A stretch of 46,115 nucleotides of DNA from Hyphomonadaceae bacterium. Lineage in GTDB: Bacteria; Pseudomonadota; Alphaproteobacteria; Caulobacterales; Hyphomonadaceae. A model generated the notes under the pieces. The model was not told the origin of the DNA and ran no database searches. It saw nothing but the letters and a program-made list of their open reading frames with translations. Below are positions 33,236 to 42,954 of the stretch, piece by piece. Location of the stretch: positions 1 to 46,115 of the forward strand of contig JANQQC010000038.1 of assembly GCA_028285145.1 (NCBI GenBank), read 5' to 3'. Numbering within the stretch: the first letter of the stretch is position 1; each line of letters starts with the position of its first letter. The translations under genes were made by a program, and so were the position numbers.

Positions 33236-34241
33236 CGGGCTCGTCCTGCTGCTGCTTGGTCTCGGATTTCAGTCTGCCGAGGCGCAGTCGGATCGCGGAT
33301 GGTCTCTCTGCAATGAGACAAGTTTTGTGATCGAGGCCGCGATTGGCAGGCCGGAAGGGTCTGGTGTCGTTGTTGAGGGCTGGACGAAACTGCGTCCGGG
33401 ATCCTGCGAGACGGCCCTCGAAGGCCCGCTGACGCCGGGTGTGCATTTTCTCTATGGCCGAACCTCGGACGCGCATCGCGGCGGCGAGCGGTCATGGGGC
33501 GGGGGCCATGAGCTTTGCGTTGATACGCTCGGGTCGTTCTCGGTGGAAAGCCTTGAGGACTGCTCGGCCATGGGCCTTGAGGCGCAGGGCTTTCGCCCCG
33601 TGCTGATTGAACGCGCCAATCGCTGGAGCACGACATTCAGTGAAACCGATGACTTCGGCATGCAGCGCGCCGCCGCCGCGGGTGTGCAGCGTCTACTCGA
33701 GGATTCAGGGGTCTATTCTGGCAAGATTGACGGGTTGATCGGGCGGAATACGCGCGCAGCAATTGCCGAATTTCTCAATTCACGGAACCTGAGCAGCGAC
33801 ACGAGCGATGCGGACCTGATCGATATTCTGGAGCAGGTTGCCAGCGACCGGTCCCGAGAGGTTGGTTTCACGGTGTGTAATCGCACCAAGAAGCGGATCT
33901 GGAGCGCGATTGCCCGCCGGGCCGGCGAGAATTGGGAGAGCCGCGGCTGGTGGATTCTGGAAGCTGGCGGATGCGCGCGGGTCGTGGATGAACCACTTCT
34001 TCAGGCCGAGCACTTCGTTTACGGCGAACTGGAAGAGGATGACGGCTCAGTGCGGACCTTGTCGCGCGCTTCTGATGCGTTCTGTGTGGCGCGCGCCAAG
34101 TTCGCCATCAATGGCCGTGAGAATTGTGAGCAGTCGGCCTACCGGACCGCACTGTTCACCGCCACTCCGGCTCCGGAAGACCGCAAACTGATCTTCGAAT
34201 TCTTCGAGCGGGACTTTGCCGCCTCGGGGCGCGGCGGTTGA
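33210..34241 (+). CDS. Secreted DUF1036-peptidoglycan-binding-DUF1036 protein
   Basis: The 343-residue exported protein has a signal peptide ([22 protein letters not shown]) and two DUF1036 domains. The first is about 28-135 ([35 protein letters not shown]) and the second about 215-320 ([36 protein letters not shown]). Between them lies a peptidoglycan-binding-like helix bundle (about 150-195, [20 protein letters not shown]). The combination suggests a periplasmic wall-associated protein with disulfides. The start is ATG at 33210 inside the argB end; the Shine-Dalgarno is weak (ACAGAG). No enzymatic activity is apparent. Confidence 0.87.
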   Translation: MVPVRLFLSGLVLLLLGLGFQSAEAQSDRGWSLCNETSFVIEAAIGRPEGSGVVVEGWTKLRPGSCETALEGPLTPGVHFLYGRTSDAHRGGERSWGGGHELCVDTLGSFSVESLEDCSAMGLEAQGFRPVLIERANRWSTTFSETDDFGMQRAAAAGVQRLLEDSGVYSGKIDGLIGRNTRAAIAEFLNSRNLSSDTSDADLIDILEQVASDRSREVGFTVCNRTKKRIWSAIARRAGENWESRGWWILEAGGCARVVDEPLLQAEHFVYGELEEDDGSVRTLSRASDAFCVARAKFAINGRENCEQSAYRTALFTATPAPEDRKLIFEFFERDFAASGRGG

Positions 34242-34248
34242 TCCCGGC

Positions 34249-34932
34249 ATGATCAAAAGCGCGGAGACGTGGGTCTTCGATCTCGATAATACGCTCTATC
34301 CGGCGAGCTGTGATCTCTTTGCCGAAATCGACCAGCGCATGACGGACTTTGTCGCGCGGTTCCTCCGGCTGGAGCGGGCCGAGGCGCGGGCGCTGCAAAA
34401 GCAGTACTATGCCGAGCATGGAACCACGCTGAAGGGGCTGATGACCCTTCATGGCATGGACCCGGCCGACTTTCTTGCCCACGTCCACGAGATTGATCTA
34501 TCGCCACTTCCCACCGGCAGTGGGCTGAGCGAGGCCATCGCCGGCCTGCCCGGGCGCAAGTACATCTATACGAACGGGTCTCGACGTCATGCTGAGCGGG
34601 TGACCAACCATATGGGCCTTGCCCATCTTTTCGATGGCATGTCGGGCATCGAGGATGCGGCCTACCACCCGAAGCCGGATCAGCGGTCCTATGACCGCTT
34701 CTGCGCCCAGCACGACATCGACCCGGGACGCTCTGTCTTCTTCGAGGATCTGGCACGAAATCTCGCTCCGGCTCATGCCATGGGCTTCACCACCGTGCTC
34801 GTCCGGTCCGACAAGGATTGGAGCCATGAGCCGATAGAAGCGCGTCCGGCTGGCAAAGGGGATGATTTACCCGAGCATATTGACTATGTGACGAACGACC
34901 TGACGGCGTTCCTTTCCGGCACGCCTGCCTGA
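34249..34932 (+). CDS. HAD-family pyrimidine 5'-nucleotidase
   Basis: The 227-residue HAD hydrolase is of the yeast Sdt1/pyrimidine 5'-nucleotidase type. Motif I is [12 protein letters not shown] (nucleophile and acid/base Asp), motif [15 protein letters not shown], motif III Lys in [12 protein letters not shown] and motif [15 protein letters not shown]. It should dephosphorylate UMP/CMP-like nucleotides. The start is the ATG at 34249, seven bases after the DUF1036 stop; an in-frame upstream start would overlap that gene. It is followed by dapD after 17 bases in the same operon. Confidence 0.92.
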   Translation: MIKSAETWVFDLDNTLYPASCDLFAEIDQRMTDFVARFLRLERAEARALQKQYYAEHGTTLKGLMTLHGMDPADFLAHVHEIDLSPLPTGSGLSEAIAGLPGRKYIYTNGSRRHAERVTNHMGLAHLFDGMSGIEDAAYHPKPDQRSYDRFCAQHDIDPGRSVFFEDLARNLAPAHAMGFTTVLVRSDKDWSHEPIEARPAGKGDDLPEHIDYVTNDLTAFLSGTPA

Positions 34933-34949
34933 ACGAAAAGGACGCTGCT

Positions 34950-35777
34950 ATGCCTGACGCGCTCGCCAGAGTGATCAACCAGGCCTGGGATGACCGGGCC
35001 GACTTCAATCCTGACACGAAGGGCGAGGTTCGCGACGCCGTGGATGCGGCGCTGGAAATGCTGGATGCGGGCGAGTTCCGCGTGGCCGAGCCGGACGGGC
35101 AGGGCGGCTGGTCCGTCAATCAATGGCTGAAGAAGGCGGTGCTGCTGTCCTTCCGCCTGAATCCGAACACGCTGATGGGCGCGCAGGGTCTGCCGGGGCC
35201 TTACTGGGACAAGGTTCCCCTGAAGTTCGATGGCTGGTCGGCCGAAAGGTTCAGCAAGGCCGGCTTGCGGGCGGTACCCGGCGCGACGGTTCGGCGGGGC
35301 AGCTATATCGCGCCGAACGTTGTCCTGATGCCATCCTTTGTGAATATCGGTGCCTATGTCGGCGAAGGCACCATGGTCGACACATGGGCCACGGTCGGCT
35401 CCTGCGCGCAGATCGGCAAGAATGTGCACATTTCTGGCGGCACGGGCATTGGCGGTGTTCTGGAGCCGCTGCAGGCCAATCCTGTGATAATTGAAGACAA
35501 TTGCTTTATTGGAGCCCGCGCTGAGGTCGCCGAAGGTGTGATCGTGCGCGAGGGCTCGGTCATCGCAATGGGCGTGTTCCTGTCCCAGTCCACCAAGATC
35601 GTTGACCGTCAGACCGGTGAGGTTCGCTATGGTGAAGTGCCGCCCTACTCGGTGGTCGTCCCGGGCACGATTGCCGGGGCCAATGGTGGCCCGTCGCTCG
35701 CTGCGGCGGTCATCATCAAGACTGTGGACGAGCGCACACGGTCCAAGACCGGCGTCAACGAACTCCTGCGCGACTAA
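34950..35777 (+). CDS. dapD: Tetrahydrodipicolinate N-succinyltransferase
   Basis: DapD (275 residues) transfers succinyl from succinyl-CoA to tetrahydrodipicolinate in lysine and diaminopimelate synthesis. The N-terminal helical domain ([18 protein letters not shown]) is followed by a left-handed beta-helix of hexapeptide repeats ([34 protein letters not shown]) and the C-terminal [27 protein letters not shown] lies upstream of the ATG. dapE, often next, is absent; a convergent dioxygenase gene overlaps the stop by 4 bases (CTAA). Confidence 0.97.
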   Translation: MPDALARVINQAWDDRADFNPDTKGEVRDAVDAALEMLDAGEFRVAEPDGQGGWSVNQWLKKAVLLSFRLNPNTLMGAQGLPGPYWDKVPLKFDGWSAERFSKAGLRAVPGATVRRGSYIAPNVVLMPSFVNIGAYVGEGTMVDTWATVGSCAQIGKNVHISGGTGIGGVLEPLQANPVIIEDNCFIGARAEVAEGVIVREGSVIAMGVFLSQSTKIVDRQTGEVRYGEVPPYSVVVPGTIAGANGGPSLAAAVIIKTVDERTRSKTGVNELLRD

Positions 35778-36697
35778 GCGGGAACCGACATCGCCGCCTT
35801 GTAAGCGCTCATATCCCAGTTCGGCCAACGCTCCTGGCTCCGCGCAATCGTGCGTTCGGTCCAGAACGGATCGCCCGGTCTTGGCACGCCAAGGCAGGAG
35901 AGCTGGTCTGGCGTCGCATTGTCGAAGAGCAGGTGCCACGGCTTCATGAACGAGTAGGGCCAGGCAGACCAGCCGATCATGTCATTGCCGGCGGCCTTGT
36001 AGCTTGATGTGAGCGTGTAGCGGAAACCGTCCGGTGCAGTGAGGTTGGTCCCCCGGTGATACACGTCGATGCCGTAAGCGAAGATGGACCCGGCTGGCCC
36101 CGCGCCGGACCGTTCAATGGCTTTGAGCTGATTTTGGGCGTCGGGATCCCCGTCAAGGAACATGGATCGGTTCTCGCCGGTGATCGGGTTGCTCTCCGGC
36201 TGCGGCACATAGTGGATAGCGCCGAGATCATCCCTAACCTCGGTGACATAGATCATAATGTTGATGGTGCGCAGAGCCCTCTCATCGGAGGGAACGGTGA
36301 GCGTGTGGTTCTTGTAATCGCAGTGGAAGGGTTGGTCGTAATTGGTTTCGCCCGTGTGCTTGGCCCAGCTATGGCTCTGGTAGAGGCGGACATCGTCTGT
36401 TTCGAGAGCAGCGCGTGCCAGCTCTATCAGGGCCGGATGCAGGCCGAGAAGATTGAGCGCGGGCGAGCAGTCGAACGGCATATCGTCGATGTTCTTGAAC
36501 TGGTCGAAATTGAACCCGCGCTGGACGTCCTTCTCCTCGGTATGGGCCGTGCGGGAGCGTTCCCGCCGCTCGCCGTAGAGCAGCTCGAAATCCTTCACGA
36601 CAGGCGCAAGTTCTTCCGCCGTGAAGAAGCTTGGAATGAGCACTGCGCCGTCGCGGTTCCATGCCTTGATGTGATCATCGGTAAAGCGCTTGCTCAT
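35774..36697 (-). CDS. Phytanoyl-CoA dioxygenase (PhyH) family protein
   Basis: This 307-residue Fe(II)/2-oxoglutarate oxygenase carries the iron triad H125-x-D127 (FHCDYKNH) and H212 (VYHRGTNL), followed by Arg224 as the probable 2-oxoglutarate anchor. The N-terminus [18 protein letters not shown] is typical of PhyH. Substrates in the family range from phytanoyl-CoA to secondary metabolites, so the substrate is open. The start is the ATG at 36697, with GGAGACC upstream; the open frame further 5' lacks a ribosome-binding site. The gene after it in the other direction is dapD. Confidence 0.92.
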   Translation of the reverse strand: MSKRFTDDHIKAWNRDGAVLIPSFFTAEELAPVVKDFELLYGERRERSRTAHTEEKDVQRGFNFDQFKNIDDMPFDCSPALNLLGLHPALIELARAALETDDVRLYQSHSWAKHTGETNYDQPFHCDYKNHTLTVPSDERALRTINIMIYVTEVRDDLGAIHYVPQPESNPITGENRSMFLDGDPDAQNQLKAIERSGAGPAGSIFAYGIDVYHRGTNLTAPDGFRYTLTSSYKAAGNDMIGWSAWPYSFMKPWHLLFDNATPDQLSCLGVPRPGDPFWTERTIARSQERWPNWDMSAYKAAMSVPA

Positions 36698-36754
36698 GTC
36701 AGGTCTCCAATCCCGGTTAAGCCTGCAATAGCAGGGCGCGGGACGCAATATCGG

Positions 36755-37276
36755 TCAGAGGCCAAGACTGCGGAGCACGAAATCGGCTCTGGCTTCGACC
36801 GTTGTCTTCGGGAGGAGGATCGTTTCGTAGCCGTGGGCCGGGTAGGCGCGGCAAAGATCATCGTACTCTGCGATGGCGTCGCTAAGATCATGCTGGCGCT
36901 CGGCATCGGTTTCATAGATCTCCCGCCAGGGCGGCATCAGGAAGACAGGGCTGTCATACGGGCATAGGGCGACAAGGGTCCTGACCGTCTCCGGAAGCGG
37001 GATGCTGCTGCGCTTCAGGGCGGCTGCTGCATCAATCACGGATCGGTCGAAGAAGGAGACACCCGACGAGCTTGCTGAGTCAAAGTCCTTGGCAGCTAGT
37101 TCTGCCGCGCGTGTCGCAAAACCAAGAATATCTTTGGTCGGATGGATGCCCTCGCGAACGACGCGACGGCCGGGTTCTTCGAAGGTCTGATAGCCATGCT
37201 TGGCGAGGGCGGCGATCAGGGTGGACTTGCCACCGCCGGAGCATCCGGAGATGACGATGCGGCGCGGCGGGCTCAT
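36755..37276 (-). CDS. P-loop ATPase/kinase-like protein (AAA_28 type)
   Basis: The 173-residue P-loop protein has Walker A GCSGGGKSTL at residue 10, FFDRSVIDAAA as the Walker B-like/lid segment, and MPPWREIYETDAERQHD, which is characteristic of this predicted ATPase/kinase group. The fold suggests a nucleotide or small-molecule kinase; the substrate is unknown. Its ATG overlaps the truA stop (ATGA), so it is translationally coupled at the end of the def-fmt-truA operon. Confidence 0.88.
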   Translation of the reverse strand: MSPPRRIVISGCSGGGKSTLIAALAKHGYQTFEEPGRRVVREGIHPTKDILGFATRAAELAAKDFDSASSSGVSFFDRSVIDAAAALKRSSIPLPETVRTLVALCPYDSPVFLMPPWREIYETDAERQHDLSDAIAEYDDLCRAYPAHGYETILLPKTTVEARADFVLRSLGL

Positions 37277-38019
37277 TCGGGGTAGTCGATCCGTTCAAGG
37301 TAGAGGCCGGTTGCGGGTGCTACCGGGCCGCAGGCGGTTCGGTCCTTTGCGGCGAGGATGTCTGCGATCCAGCCGGGCTTTTCCCGCCCGCGACCCACTT
37401 CGACAAGACTGCCGACAATCGAGCGGACCTGCCGATGTAGGAAGGATTGGGCAGAACAGGTCACGTCAATCTCGTTGCCGTTCCGCATAATGGTGATCTC
37501 ATCCAGTGTCCTTACGGGACTGTCGGCCTGACAGCCTGTGTCCCGAAACGTGGAGAAGTCATGCCGGCCGATCAGTGCCTGCGCAGCCTTCTGCATTGCG
37601 GCCTCGTCCAGATGCTGTGGGCAGCGCCAGGCGAGGCCTTTGCGGACGGTGAGGTCAGCGCGGCGATTGATAATCTTGTAACGGTAGTGGCGCTTCACAG
37701 CGTCAAATCGTGCGTGGAAGCCTTCTTGGACCGGCCAGGCGTCCAGAATGGCAATTGGCAGCGGCCGCAGATGCGCGTTCAGCGCGTCGGCGACCTTGCG
37801 CTGCTCGATCGGACGCTGGAAATCGAGATGCGCGACCTGACCGAGAGCGTGGACGCCGGAATCGGTGCGGCCCGACCCCTGAACCACAACCGGCGCACCA
37901 TCGACGGCTTCAGCCGCTTTCTCGATGGCGGCCTGCACGCTCGGCTGGTCCTGCTGGCGCTGCCAGCCAGAAAATGGTCGACCATCATATTCGATCAGGA
38001 GGCGGTAGCGCTGGGTCAC
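37273..38019 (-). CDS. truA: tRNA pseudouridine synthase A
   Basis: TruA (248 residues) makes pseudouridine at tRNA positions 38-40. The catalytic Asp is in [31 protein letters not shown] at the N-terminus and [17 protein letters not shown] near the C-terminus are canonical. It overlaps fmt by 4 bases upstream and the ATPase gene by 4 bases downstream. The fmt-truA order is common in alphaproteobacteria. Confidence 0.97.
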   Translation of the reverse strand: MTQRYRLLIEYDGRPFSGWQRQQDQPSVQAAIEKAAEAVDGAPVVVQGSGRTDSGVHALGQVAHLDFQRPIEQRKVADALNAHLRPLPIAILDAWPVQEGFHARFDAVKRHYRYKIINRRADLTVRKGLAWRCPQHLDEAAMQKAAQALIGRHDFSTFRDTGCQADSPVRTLDEITIMRNGNEIDVTCSAQSFLHRQVRSIVGSLVEVGRGREKPGWIADILAAKDRTACGPVAPATGLYLERIDYPE

Positions 38020-38975
38020 GCGAACCGTTCTCCGCTGGCGACCGGCGAGCCGCGCAGGAACGTGTCCGCGTCCATGGGCTTGCCGCCGGGTTTCTGAACT
38101 TTCAGCAGGCGCACCGCGCCGCCATCGCAGGCCACCAGAAGGGCATCGTCGAGCAGCGTGCCGGGCTGGGCTGTGTGCGCGCTGTCTTCATGGCGACTCA
38201 TCAGCGCCTTCATGCGCAGGGGCTCTTTTTCGCCGGGCGGAGTCCATTCGAACCATGCGCCGGGAAAAGGCGCGAGGCCGCGAATCCGTCGGTCGGTTTG
38301 TGCGGCGAGCTCGGTCCAGTCGATGCGCTGGTCCTCGGCGGTGATCTTGCTGGCATAGGTGACGCCGTCTTCGATCTGTGGCTGAGGTGTCAGCGTTGCG
38401 TCCGCAAGCCCTGCGAGAGCAGATGGGGCGAGACTGGCGGCGAGGGCGGCCAGCCGGTCGTGCAGGTCTCCCGCTGTATCGAACGGGAAGATGCGGGTTT
38501 CCTCGGTGGCGAGGACTGGGCCGGTGTCGAGCCCGGCCTCCATCATCATCGCCTGCACGCCTGACATATCATCGCCGGCCATGATGGCGCGCTGGATAGG
38601 GGCCGCCCCCCGCCAGCGGGGAAGGAGTGAAGCATGCAGGTTCATGCAGCCGAGACGGGGCGCATCGAGGACGGCCTGCGGCAAGATCAGCCCGTAGGCG
38701 ATGACCACGGCGGCATCGAGACCGAGCGCGGCGAAGGCGGCCTTCTCTTCGGAGGACTTGAGGGATCTGGGTGTGCGAACCTCAAGCCCATGTGCCTCTG
38801 CCGCGCGGTGCACAGCGGTCGGCCGCAGCTTCTTGCCGCGCCCGGCTGGCTTCGGAGGTTGGGTGTAGACACAGACGATCTCGTGGCCGGCTTCAATCAG
38901 AGCGTCCAGCGTTGGCACGGAGAAGTCCGGCGAGCCCATGAAGGCGAGGCGAAGGGGCGTTACGGCATCAGGCAT
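38016..38975 (-). CDS. fmt: Methionyl-tRNA formyltransferase
   Basis: The 319-residue enzyme formylates initiator Met-tRNA with 10-formyltetrahydrofolate. [20 protein letters not shown], the catalytic [17 protein letters not shown] (Asn, His) and GLDTGPVL are intact, and an OB-like C-terminal domain follows. Its first 16 bases overlap the end of a 57-residue membrane peptide gene encoded between def and fmt. The ribosome-binding site is weak (GAGCG), so coupling to that peptide's translation is plausible. Its partner deformylase def lies upstream in the operon. Confidence 0.97.
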   Translation of the reverse strand: MPDAVTPLRLAFMGSPDFSVPTLDALIEAGHEIVCVYTQPPKPAGRGKKLRPTAVHRAAEAHGLEVRTPRSLKSSEEKAAFAALGLDAAVVIAYGLILPQAVLDAPRLGCMNLHASLLPRWRGAAPIQRAIMAGDDMSGVQAMMMEAGLDTGPVLATEETRIFPFDTAGDLHDRLAALAASLAPSALAGLADATLTPQPQIEDGVTYASKITAEDQRIDWTELAAQTDRRIRGLAPFPGAWFEWTPPGEKEPLRMKALMSRHEDSAHTAQPGTLLDDALLVACDGGAVRLLKVQKPGGKPMDADTFLRGSPVASGERFA

Positions 38976-39133
38976 CGGGAGCGCTCATAGTCCCATGCGC
39001 CGCTGCGGTCGAGGCATCGATCTGCGGCACGATGTTCGGAAATCCATCCGCCGACAAGAAACAGGAGAATTATGAGGGCAACGACTAGAGCCGCTCCGAG
39101 CAGGGCGGCGAGCCAGCGCGCTCCGGCGCTCAG
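38960..39133 (-). CDS. 57-residue membrane peptide between def and fmt (CTG start)
   Basis: This small frame fills the def-fmt gap. Its CTG overlaps the def stop as CTGA, and its TAA lies 16 bases inside fmt. It has one strong membrane helix (about residues 7-29, [20 protein letters not shown]). A polar tail with two cysteines follows ([17 protein letters not shown]), a Cys-x6-Trp-x6-Cys pattern. No ATG, GTG or TTG exists in this frame before the helix or in the upstream part I traced inside def, so a CTG start by coupling is inferred. The hydrophobic pattern, codon composition and exact fit between two genes argue it is real. Function is unknown. Confidence 0.6.
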   Translation of the reverse strand: MSAGARWLAALLGAALVVALIILLFLVGGWISEHRAADRCLDRSGAWDYERSRCLMP

Positions 39134-39657
39134 GCTGCTTCTTCTTTGGCGCGACGACGAGCCTTGCGGACTTTGTCTACCGCGCGCTGGCGTTTCAGGC
39201 GGGAGAGATAGTCGATGAAGAGCGTGCCTTCGAGATGGTCCATCTCGTGCTGGATGCAGACCGCATAAAGCCCTTCGGCCTCGTCGATCACTTCCTCGCC
39301 GTCATAGTTGAGATACTTCACGCGGCAGCGGACAGGGCGGTCGACTTCGTCGAAAACATCAGGAACGGAAAGACAGCCCTCTTCATAGGGTGTCGTTTCT
39401 TCAGCGGGGTCGAGGATTTCCGGATTCACGAAGTAGCGCGGGTTTGGTTCCTCATCTTCGCCGGCCAGGTCCATCACGATCACGCGTAGCGGCACGCCGA
39501 CCTGTATCGCGGCGAGGCCAATGCCCGGCGCAGCGTACATCGTCTCCAGCATGTCATCCATCAGCGTGCGAATCTCGTCGGTGACGCCGCCCTCAACGGG
39601 TTTCGACACCTCTTTGAGCTTCGGATCAGGAACGGTGAGGATCTCTCGGATAGCCAT
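39130..39657 (-). CDS. def: Peptide deformylase
   Basis: The 175-residue metalloenzyme removes the formyl group from new proteins. The three family motifs are seen: [17 protein letters not shown] (Cys metal ligand) and QHEMDHLEG (two His ligands and catalytic Glu). The start is ATG at 39657 ([12 protein letters not shown]), the conserved N-terminus; an upstream in-frame start would add seven residues. A Lys/Arg-rich tail [11 protein letters not shown] ends at the TGA shared with the small membrane peptide. Confidence 0.97.
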   Translation of the reverse strand: MAIREILTVPDPKLKEVSKPVEGGVTDEIRTLMDDMLETMYAAPGIGLAAIQVGVPLRVIVMDLAGEDEEPNPRYFVNPEILDPAEETTPYEEGCLSVPDVFDEVDRPVRCRVKYLNYDGEEVIDEAEGLYAVCIQHEMDHLEGTLFIDYLSRLKRQRAVDKVRKARRRAKEEAA

Positions 39658-39702
39658 ATCGCTTAGGTATGTAGCCAAGGCCGGAGGGTCAATATCGAGC
39701 GA

Positions 39703-41028
39703 TCAGGCCGCTTCGTCGTCCTTTGACGAGAAATCGAGCTCGCCCGAGCGGTCGGGCAGGGCGGCCCGCGTCTCAACTGGCTCCAGTTTCGGCGGTTCTT
39801 TGCCCTGCGGAGCGATGGAAAGTTCCTGAAACTTTCGGGCGCTCGGCAGGACGCGTTTCTCAAGCGAGCTGTTCATCTTGTTGTAGTTGTCGACGGCACC
39901 GTTGAGAGACTTGCCGAGCTTCTCGATATGGCCGCCCATGGCGATGAGGCGCTCATAGAGCTGCTCGCCGAGGCTTGCCGCCTCGCGTGCATTCTCCGCC
40001 ATTTTTTCCTGCCGCCAGACATAGGAGACGGTCTTGGCGAGGCCGATCAGGGTCGAGGGCGTCGTGACGATGATATTCTTCGCATAGGCGCTCTCCAGAA
40101 GGTCCGGATTGTGTTCCAGCGCGGCGGCGAAGAAGTTCTCACCAGGAATGAACATGGCGACGAAATCGATCCGTTCATCGAAATTGGCCTGATAGGCTTT
40201 GGAGGCCAGCGTGCGGACATGGCGCTCCACGCTCTGGGCATGGGCCTTCAGATGAGTAGCACGTTCTTCAGGGTTATCGGCTTCCGAGGCGCGCATATAG
40301 GCGTCGAGCGAAACCTTTGAGTCGATCACGATCTGGCGGTCGCCAGGCAGGTAGATGACCGCGTCGGGGCGCTGCGCGCCGTTTTCAGTTTGGTCTGTGA
40401 CCTGTTCGTTGAAGTCGCAATGACCGGACAGGCCAGCCTGCTCCATGACGTTGCGAAGCGTCATCTCGCCCCAGCGGCCACCGCCTTTCGGCGCGGTGAG
40501 GGCGTTCACGAGCTTGCCAGTCTCGGCGGTGTTGTGGCGCAGACTGTCAGCGATCGCCTCGACCTGTGTTTTCAGGGATGACTTGTCCTCCGCGCGGACT
40601 TTCTCGATGGCTTCCACGCGTTTGCGGAATTCGGAAAAACTCTCACCGATGGGCTGCATCAGCTTCTCAAGATCACCTTTCGCGCCTTCCTTGTGCTTGG
40701 CGAAGGTTTCATTGGCGAGTTCAAGAAACTGCGTATTGGCCTGCCGCAGAACGCCATTTGCAAGGTCCGCGAACTTCTTGTCGTCTTCTTCGCTTCGAGC
40801 TTCAGCGGCGGCGAGTTTCAGGCGGGCCTCATCCGCGACGGCGCGTTGCGTCCTCAGCTGTTCTTCCAGCATGGCGACCTGTTCCGTTGTCTTGTCGATT
40901 TCGCTGGTGTGACGGGTGCGCTCATCGCGCAGCCGGTAGAACAGGAAACCGAGCACGAGGACGGTCAGGAACAGTCCGACATGGATGGGATCGAGGGCGA
41001 GATCGCCGATTTGAACAAAGGAAGTCAT
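39703..41028 (-). CDS. rmuC: DNA recombination protein RmuC homologue
   Basis: The 441-residue RmuC-family protein limits recombination between inverted repeats in E. coli. It has an N-terminal membrane segment (about 17-36), a long coiled coil (about 40-140) and the nuclease-like core with GGRWGEMTLRNVMEQAGLSG, VIYLPGDRQIVIDSKVSLDAY and FMPGENF-type FIPGENFFAAAL. The D-x-K (DSK) catalytic residues of the PD-(D/E)xK fold are present. It is 45 bases upstream of def, probably heading the operon. Divergent from the PadR regulator. Confidence 0.95.
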   Translation of the reverse strand: MTSFVQIGDLALDPIHVGLFLTVLVLGFLFYRLRDERTRHTSEIDKTTEQVAMLEEQLRTQRAVADEARLKLAAAEARSEEDDKKFADLANGVLRQANTQFLELANETFAKHKEGAKGDLEKLMQPIGESFSEFRKRVEAIEKVRAEDKSSLKTQVEAIADSLRHNTAETGKLVNALTAPKGGGRWGEMTLRNVMEQAGLSGHCDFNEQVTDQTENGAQRPDAVIYLPGDRQIVIDSKVSLDAYMRASEADNPEERATHLKAHAQSVERHVRTLASKAYQANFDERIDFVAMFIPGENFFAAALEHNPDLLESAYAKNIIVTTPSTLIGLAKTVSYVWRQEKMAENAREAASLGEQLYERLIAMGGHIEKLGKSLNGAVDNYNKMNSSLEKRVLPSARKFQELSIAPQGKEPPKLEPVETRAALPDRSGELDFSSKDDEAA

Positions 41029-41120
41029 GGCGCAAGTTTATCCGATTCGGCGGCGGGGGTTTGAGCGTGGACGGAACATATCAAGAACAATTCCCAAGTC
41101 CAGAATTTTTCAGTTAATGC

Positions 41121-41164
41121 TTGCTAATTCGATATATCGAAACTATGTATTTCGATATATCGAA
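41121..41164 (+). promoter_or_regulatory. padR promoter with two identical operator palindromes
   Basis: TTGCTA (41121-41126), 17 bases, TATGTA (41144-41149) form a sigma-70 promoter. The 14-bp palindrome TTCGATATATCGAA occurs twice, at 41128-41141 exactly between the -35 and -10 boxes, and at 41151-41164 just after the -10 and 13 bases before the gene. The copies are 23 bp apart centre to centre, about two helical turns. This is a strong autoregulation layout. Confidence 0.85.
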
Positions 41165-41176
41165 TTGGAGTGGAAG

Positions 41177-41713
41177 ATGTATACAAGACACTGTGGACGC
41201 GCCCGGAGAGCGGGCATGCGATCCTACGCCCGGAAAGGGTGGGGCGGGGTGCGCCGCCGCCGGCCGCTGGCGCATGGCGAGCTGCGATTTGCCGTCCTGA
41301 AAATGATCGAAGAAGGCCCGAAACACGGCTACGAACTGATTAAGGAAATCGAGACGCGTACGGGCGGTGTTTATGCGCCAAGCCCGGGTGTGATGTACCC
41401 GACACTGGAAATGCTGGTCGATCTCGGCTGGATCTCATCCAAGAAGAAAGATGGCAAGAAGGTCTTCTCGCTGACAGAAGACGGCGTCGCGGCGCTGGAA
41501 GACCATGCCGACGAAGCCGATGCCGTCATCGACAAGCTCGATGCGCTTGGCGAAGAGGCCGATGAGGGCGCGCCGGTTGATCTGCGCGATGCCATGCGGC
41601 GGCTCAATCGCACCGTGCTGCGCCGCGCGCTCTCAGGTGAGCTGACCCGTGACCAGAGAGATGCGATTATCGACCTCGTCTCAAAAGCCGAGGTCGATAT
41701 CAAGAAGGCCTAG
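41177..41713 (+). CDS. PadR-family transcriptional regulator, YqjI-like
   Basis: The 178-residue winged-helix repressor has the DNA-binding domain [20 protein letters not shown] ... [18 protein letters not shown], close in pattern to E. coli YqjI (NfeR), an Fe/Ni-responsive PadR protein. A C-terminal helical dimerisation region follows. The His/Cys-rich N-terminus of YqjI is reduced here to a basic segment with a single HC pair ([11 protein letters not shown]), so metal sensing may be lost or altered. The start is the ATG at 41177, with GGAG upstream and two operator palindromes just before. It overlaps ychF tail-to-tail in CTAG. No yqjH-like reductase is nearby. Confidence 0.92.
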   Translation: MYTRHCGRARRAGMRSYARKGWGGVRRRRPLAHGELRFAVLKMIEEGPKHGYELIKEIETRTGGVYAPSPGVMYPTLEMLVDLGWISSKKKDGKKVFSLTEDGVAALEDHADEADAVIDKLDALGEEADEGAPVDLRDAMRRLNRTVLRRALSGELTRDQRDAIIDLVSKAEVDIKKA

Positions 41714-42807
41714 ACGTTGAACCGGAAGTGCATGACGTCGCCATCCTTGACGACGTAGTCCTTGCCTTCCGCGCGCATCTTGCCGGCATCCTTCGCGCCC
41801 TGTTCGCCATCGCAGGCGATGAAGTCCTCATAAGCGATGGTCTCGGCGCGGATGAAGCCCTTCTCGAAGTCGCCATGGATGACACCGGCGGCCTGCGGGG
41901 CCGTCATACCATCCTTGATGGTCCAGGCGCGGGCTTCTTTGGGGCCGCAGGTGAAGTAGGTCTTCAGGCCGAGCAGGCTGAACCCGGCATGGATAAGCCG
42001 GTCGAGGCCGGGTTCTTCAAGGCCAAGGGTTTCCAGGAATTCGGTTCGCTCTTCATTCTCCAGCAGCGCCAGTTCGCTTTCGATCTGCGCGGAGATGACC
42101 ACCGCCTCTGCGCCTTCGTCGGCCGCATAGGCGACGACCTTGTCTGAGTAGGCGTTGCCAGTGCCGGCAGAGGCTTCGTCCACATTGGCGATATAAAGCA
42201 CAGGCTTCGCGGTGAGCAGCTGGAGCATTTTCCAGGCTTTTTCATCATCCTTGGAGACCTCGGCGCGCCGGGCCGGGCGGCCTTCATTCAGCTCGTTCAG
42301 GGCCAGGTCCATCAGGGCGATCTGAGCCTTGGCGTCTTTGTCTCCGGAATTGGCTTTCTTGACCAGATTGGCCTTGCGCTTTTCGAGGCTTTCCAGATCG
42401 GCCAACATCAACTCGGTCTCGACCGTGGCCAGGTCGGCGATCGGGTCGATCCGGCCGGCGACATGGGTGATGTCGTCATCCTCGAAACACCGCAGGACAT
42501 AGACGATCGCGTCCGTCTCGCGGATGTTGGCGAGGAACTGGTTGCCGAGCCCCTCTCCTTTGGAGGCCCCTTCGACGAGGCCGGCAATGTCGACAAAGTT
42601 CATCCGCGCCGGAATGATCTCTTTCGAGCCGGCGATCTCCGCCAGCTTCTGCAGCCGGACTTCCGGCAGCGCGACATCGCCAACATTCGGCTCGATCGTG
42701 CAGAATGGGTAATTCGCGGCCTGCGCGGCAGCGGTCTGGGTGAGCGCGTTGAACAGGGTCGATTTGCCAACATTGGGCAGACCGACAATTCCACATTTGA
42801 AGCCCAT
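41710..42807 (-). CDS. ychF: Redox-regulated ATPase/GTPase YchF
   Basis: The 365-residue Obg-related P-loop protein has Walker [18 protein letters not shown], Walker B-type [20 protein letters not shown] and the C-terminal TGS domain ([30 protein letters not shown]). YchF/OLA1 proteins prefer ATP, bind ribosomes and affect oxidative-stress responses. GGGAG lies upstream of the ATG. pth normally adjoins ychF; here a TIR-domain gene is inserted between them. Tail-to-tail overlap of 4 bases with padR. Confidence 0.97.
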   Translation of the reverse strand: MGFKCGIVGLPNVGKSTLFNALTQTAAAQAANYPFCTIEPNVGDVALPEVRLQKLAEIAGSKEIIPARMNFVDIAGLVEGASKGEGLGNQFLANIRETDAIVYVLRCFEDDDITHVAGRIDPIADLATVETELMLADLESLEKRKANLVKKANSGDKDAKAQIALMDLALNELNEGRPARRAEVSKDDEKAWKMLQLLTAKPVLYIANVDEASAGTGNAYSDKVVAYAADEGAEAVVISAQIESELALLENEERTEFLETLGLEEPGLDRLIHAGFSLLGLKTYFTCGPKEARAWTIKDGMTAPQAAGVIHGDFEKGFIRAETIAYEDFIACDGEQGAKDAGKMRAEGKDYVVKDGDVMHFRFNV

Positions 42808-42954
42808 GAGGGTCTCCCGAAGTCCGAATGAGTTGAGGGCGCATACCCTCTATTTGCGGCGAAAAACACCCGAATTTGTCGCCCGAGAGCGGAATTCGAT
42901 GGTCAGAGGGTAATTGGCAGGTATCCTGAGAGGCTGAAATCAGGGTGAAAAACC

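Noticed and set aside
34884..35939. A 351-codon minus-strand frame across dapD
   Set aside because: Antisense shadow of dapD, which is unmistakable on the plus strand.
42844..42912. Inverted repeat TACCCTCT ... AGAGGGTA in the ychF/TIR divergent region
   Set aside because: The arms are 8 bp but 53 bases apart; this can arise by chance and no promoter boxes align with it.
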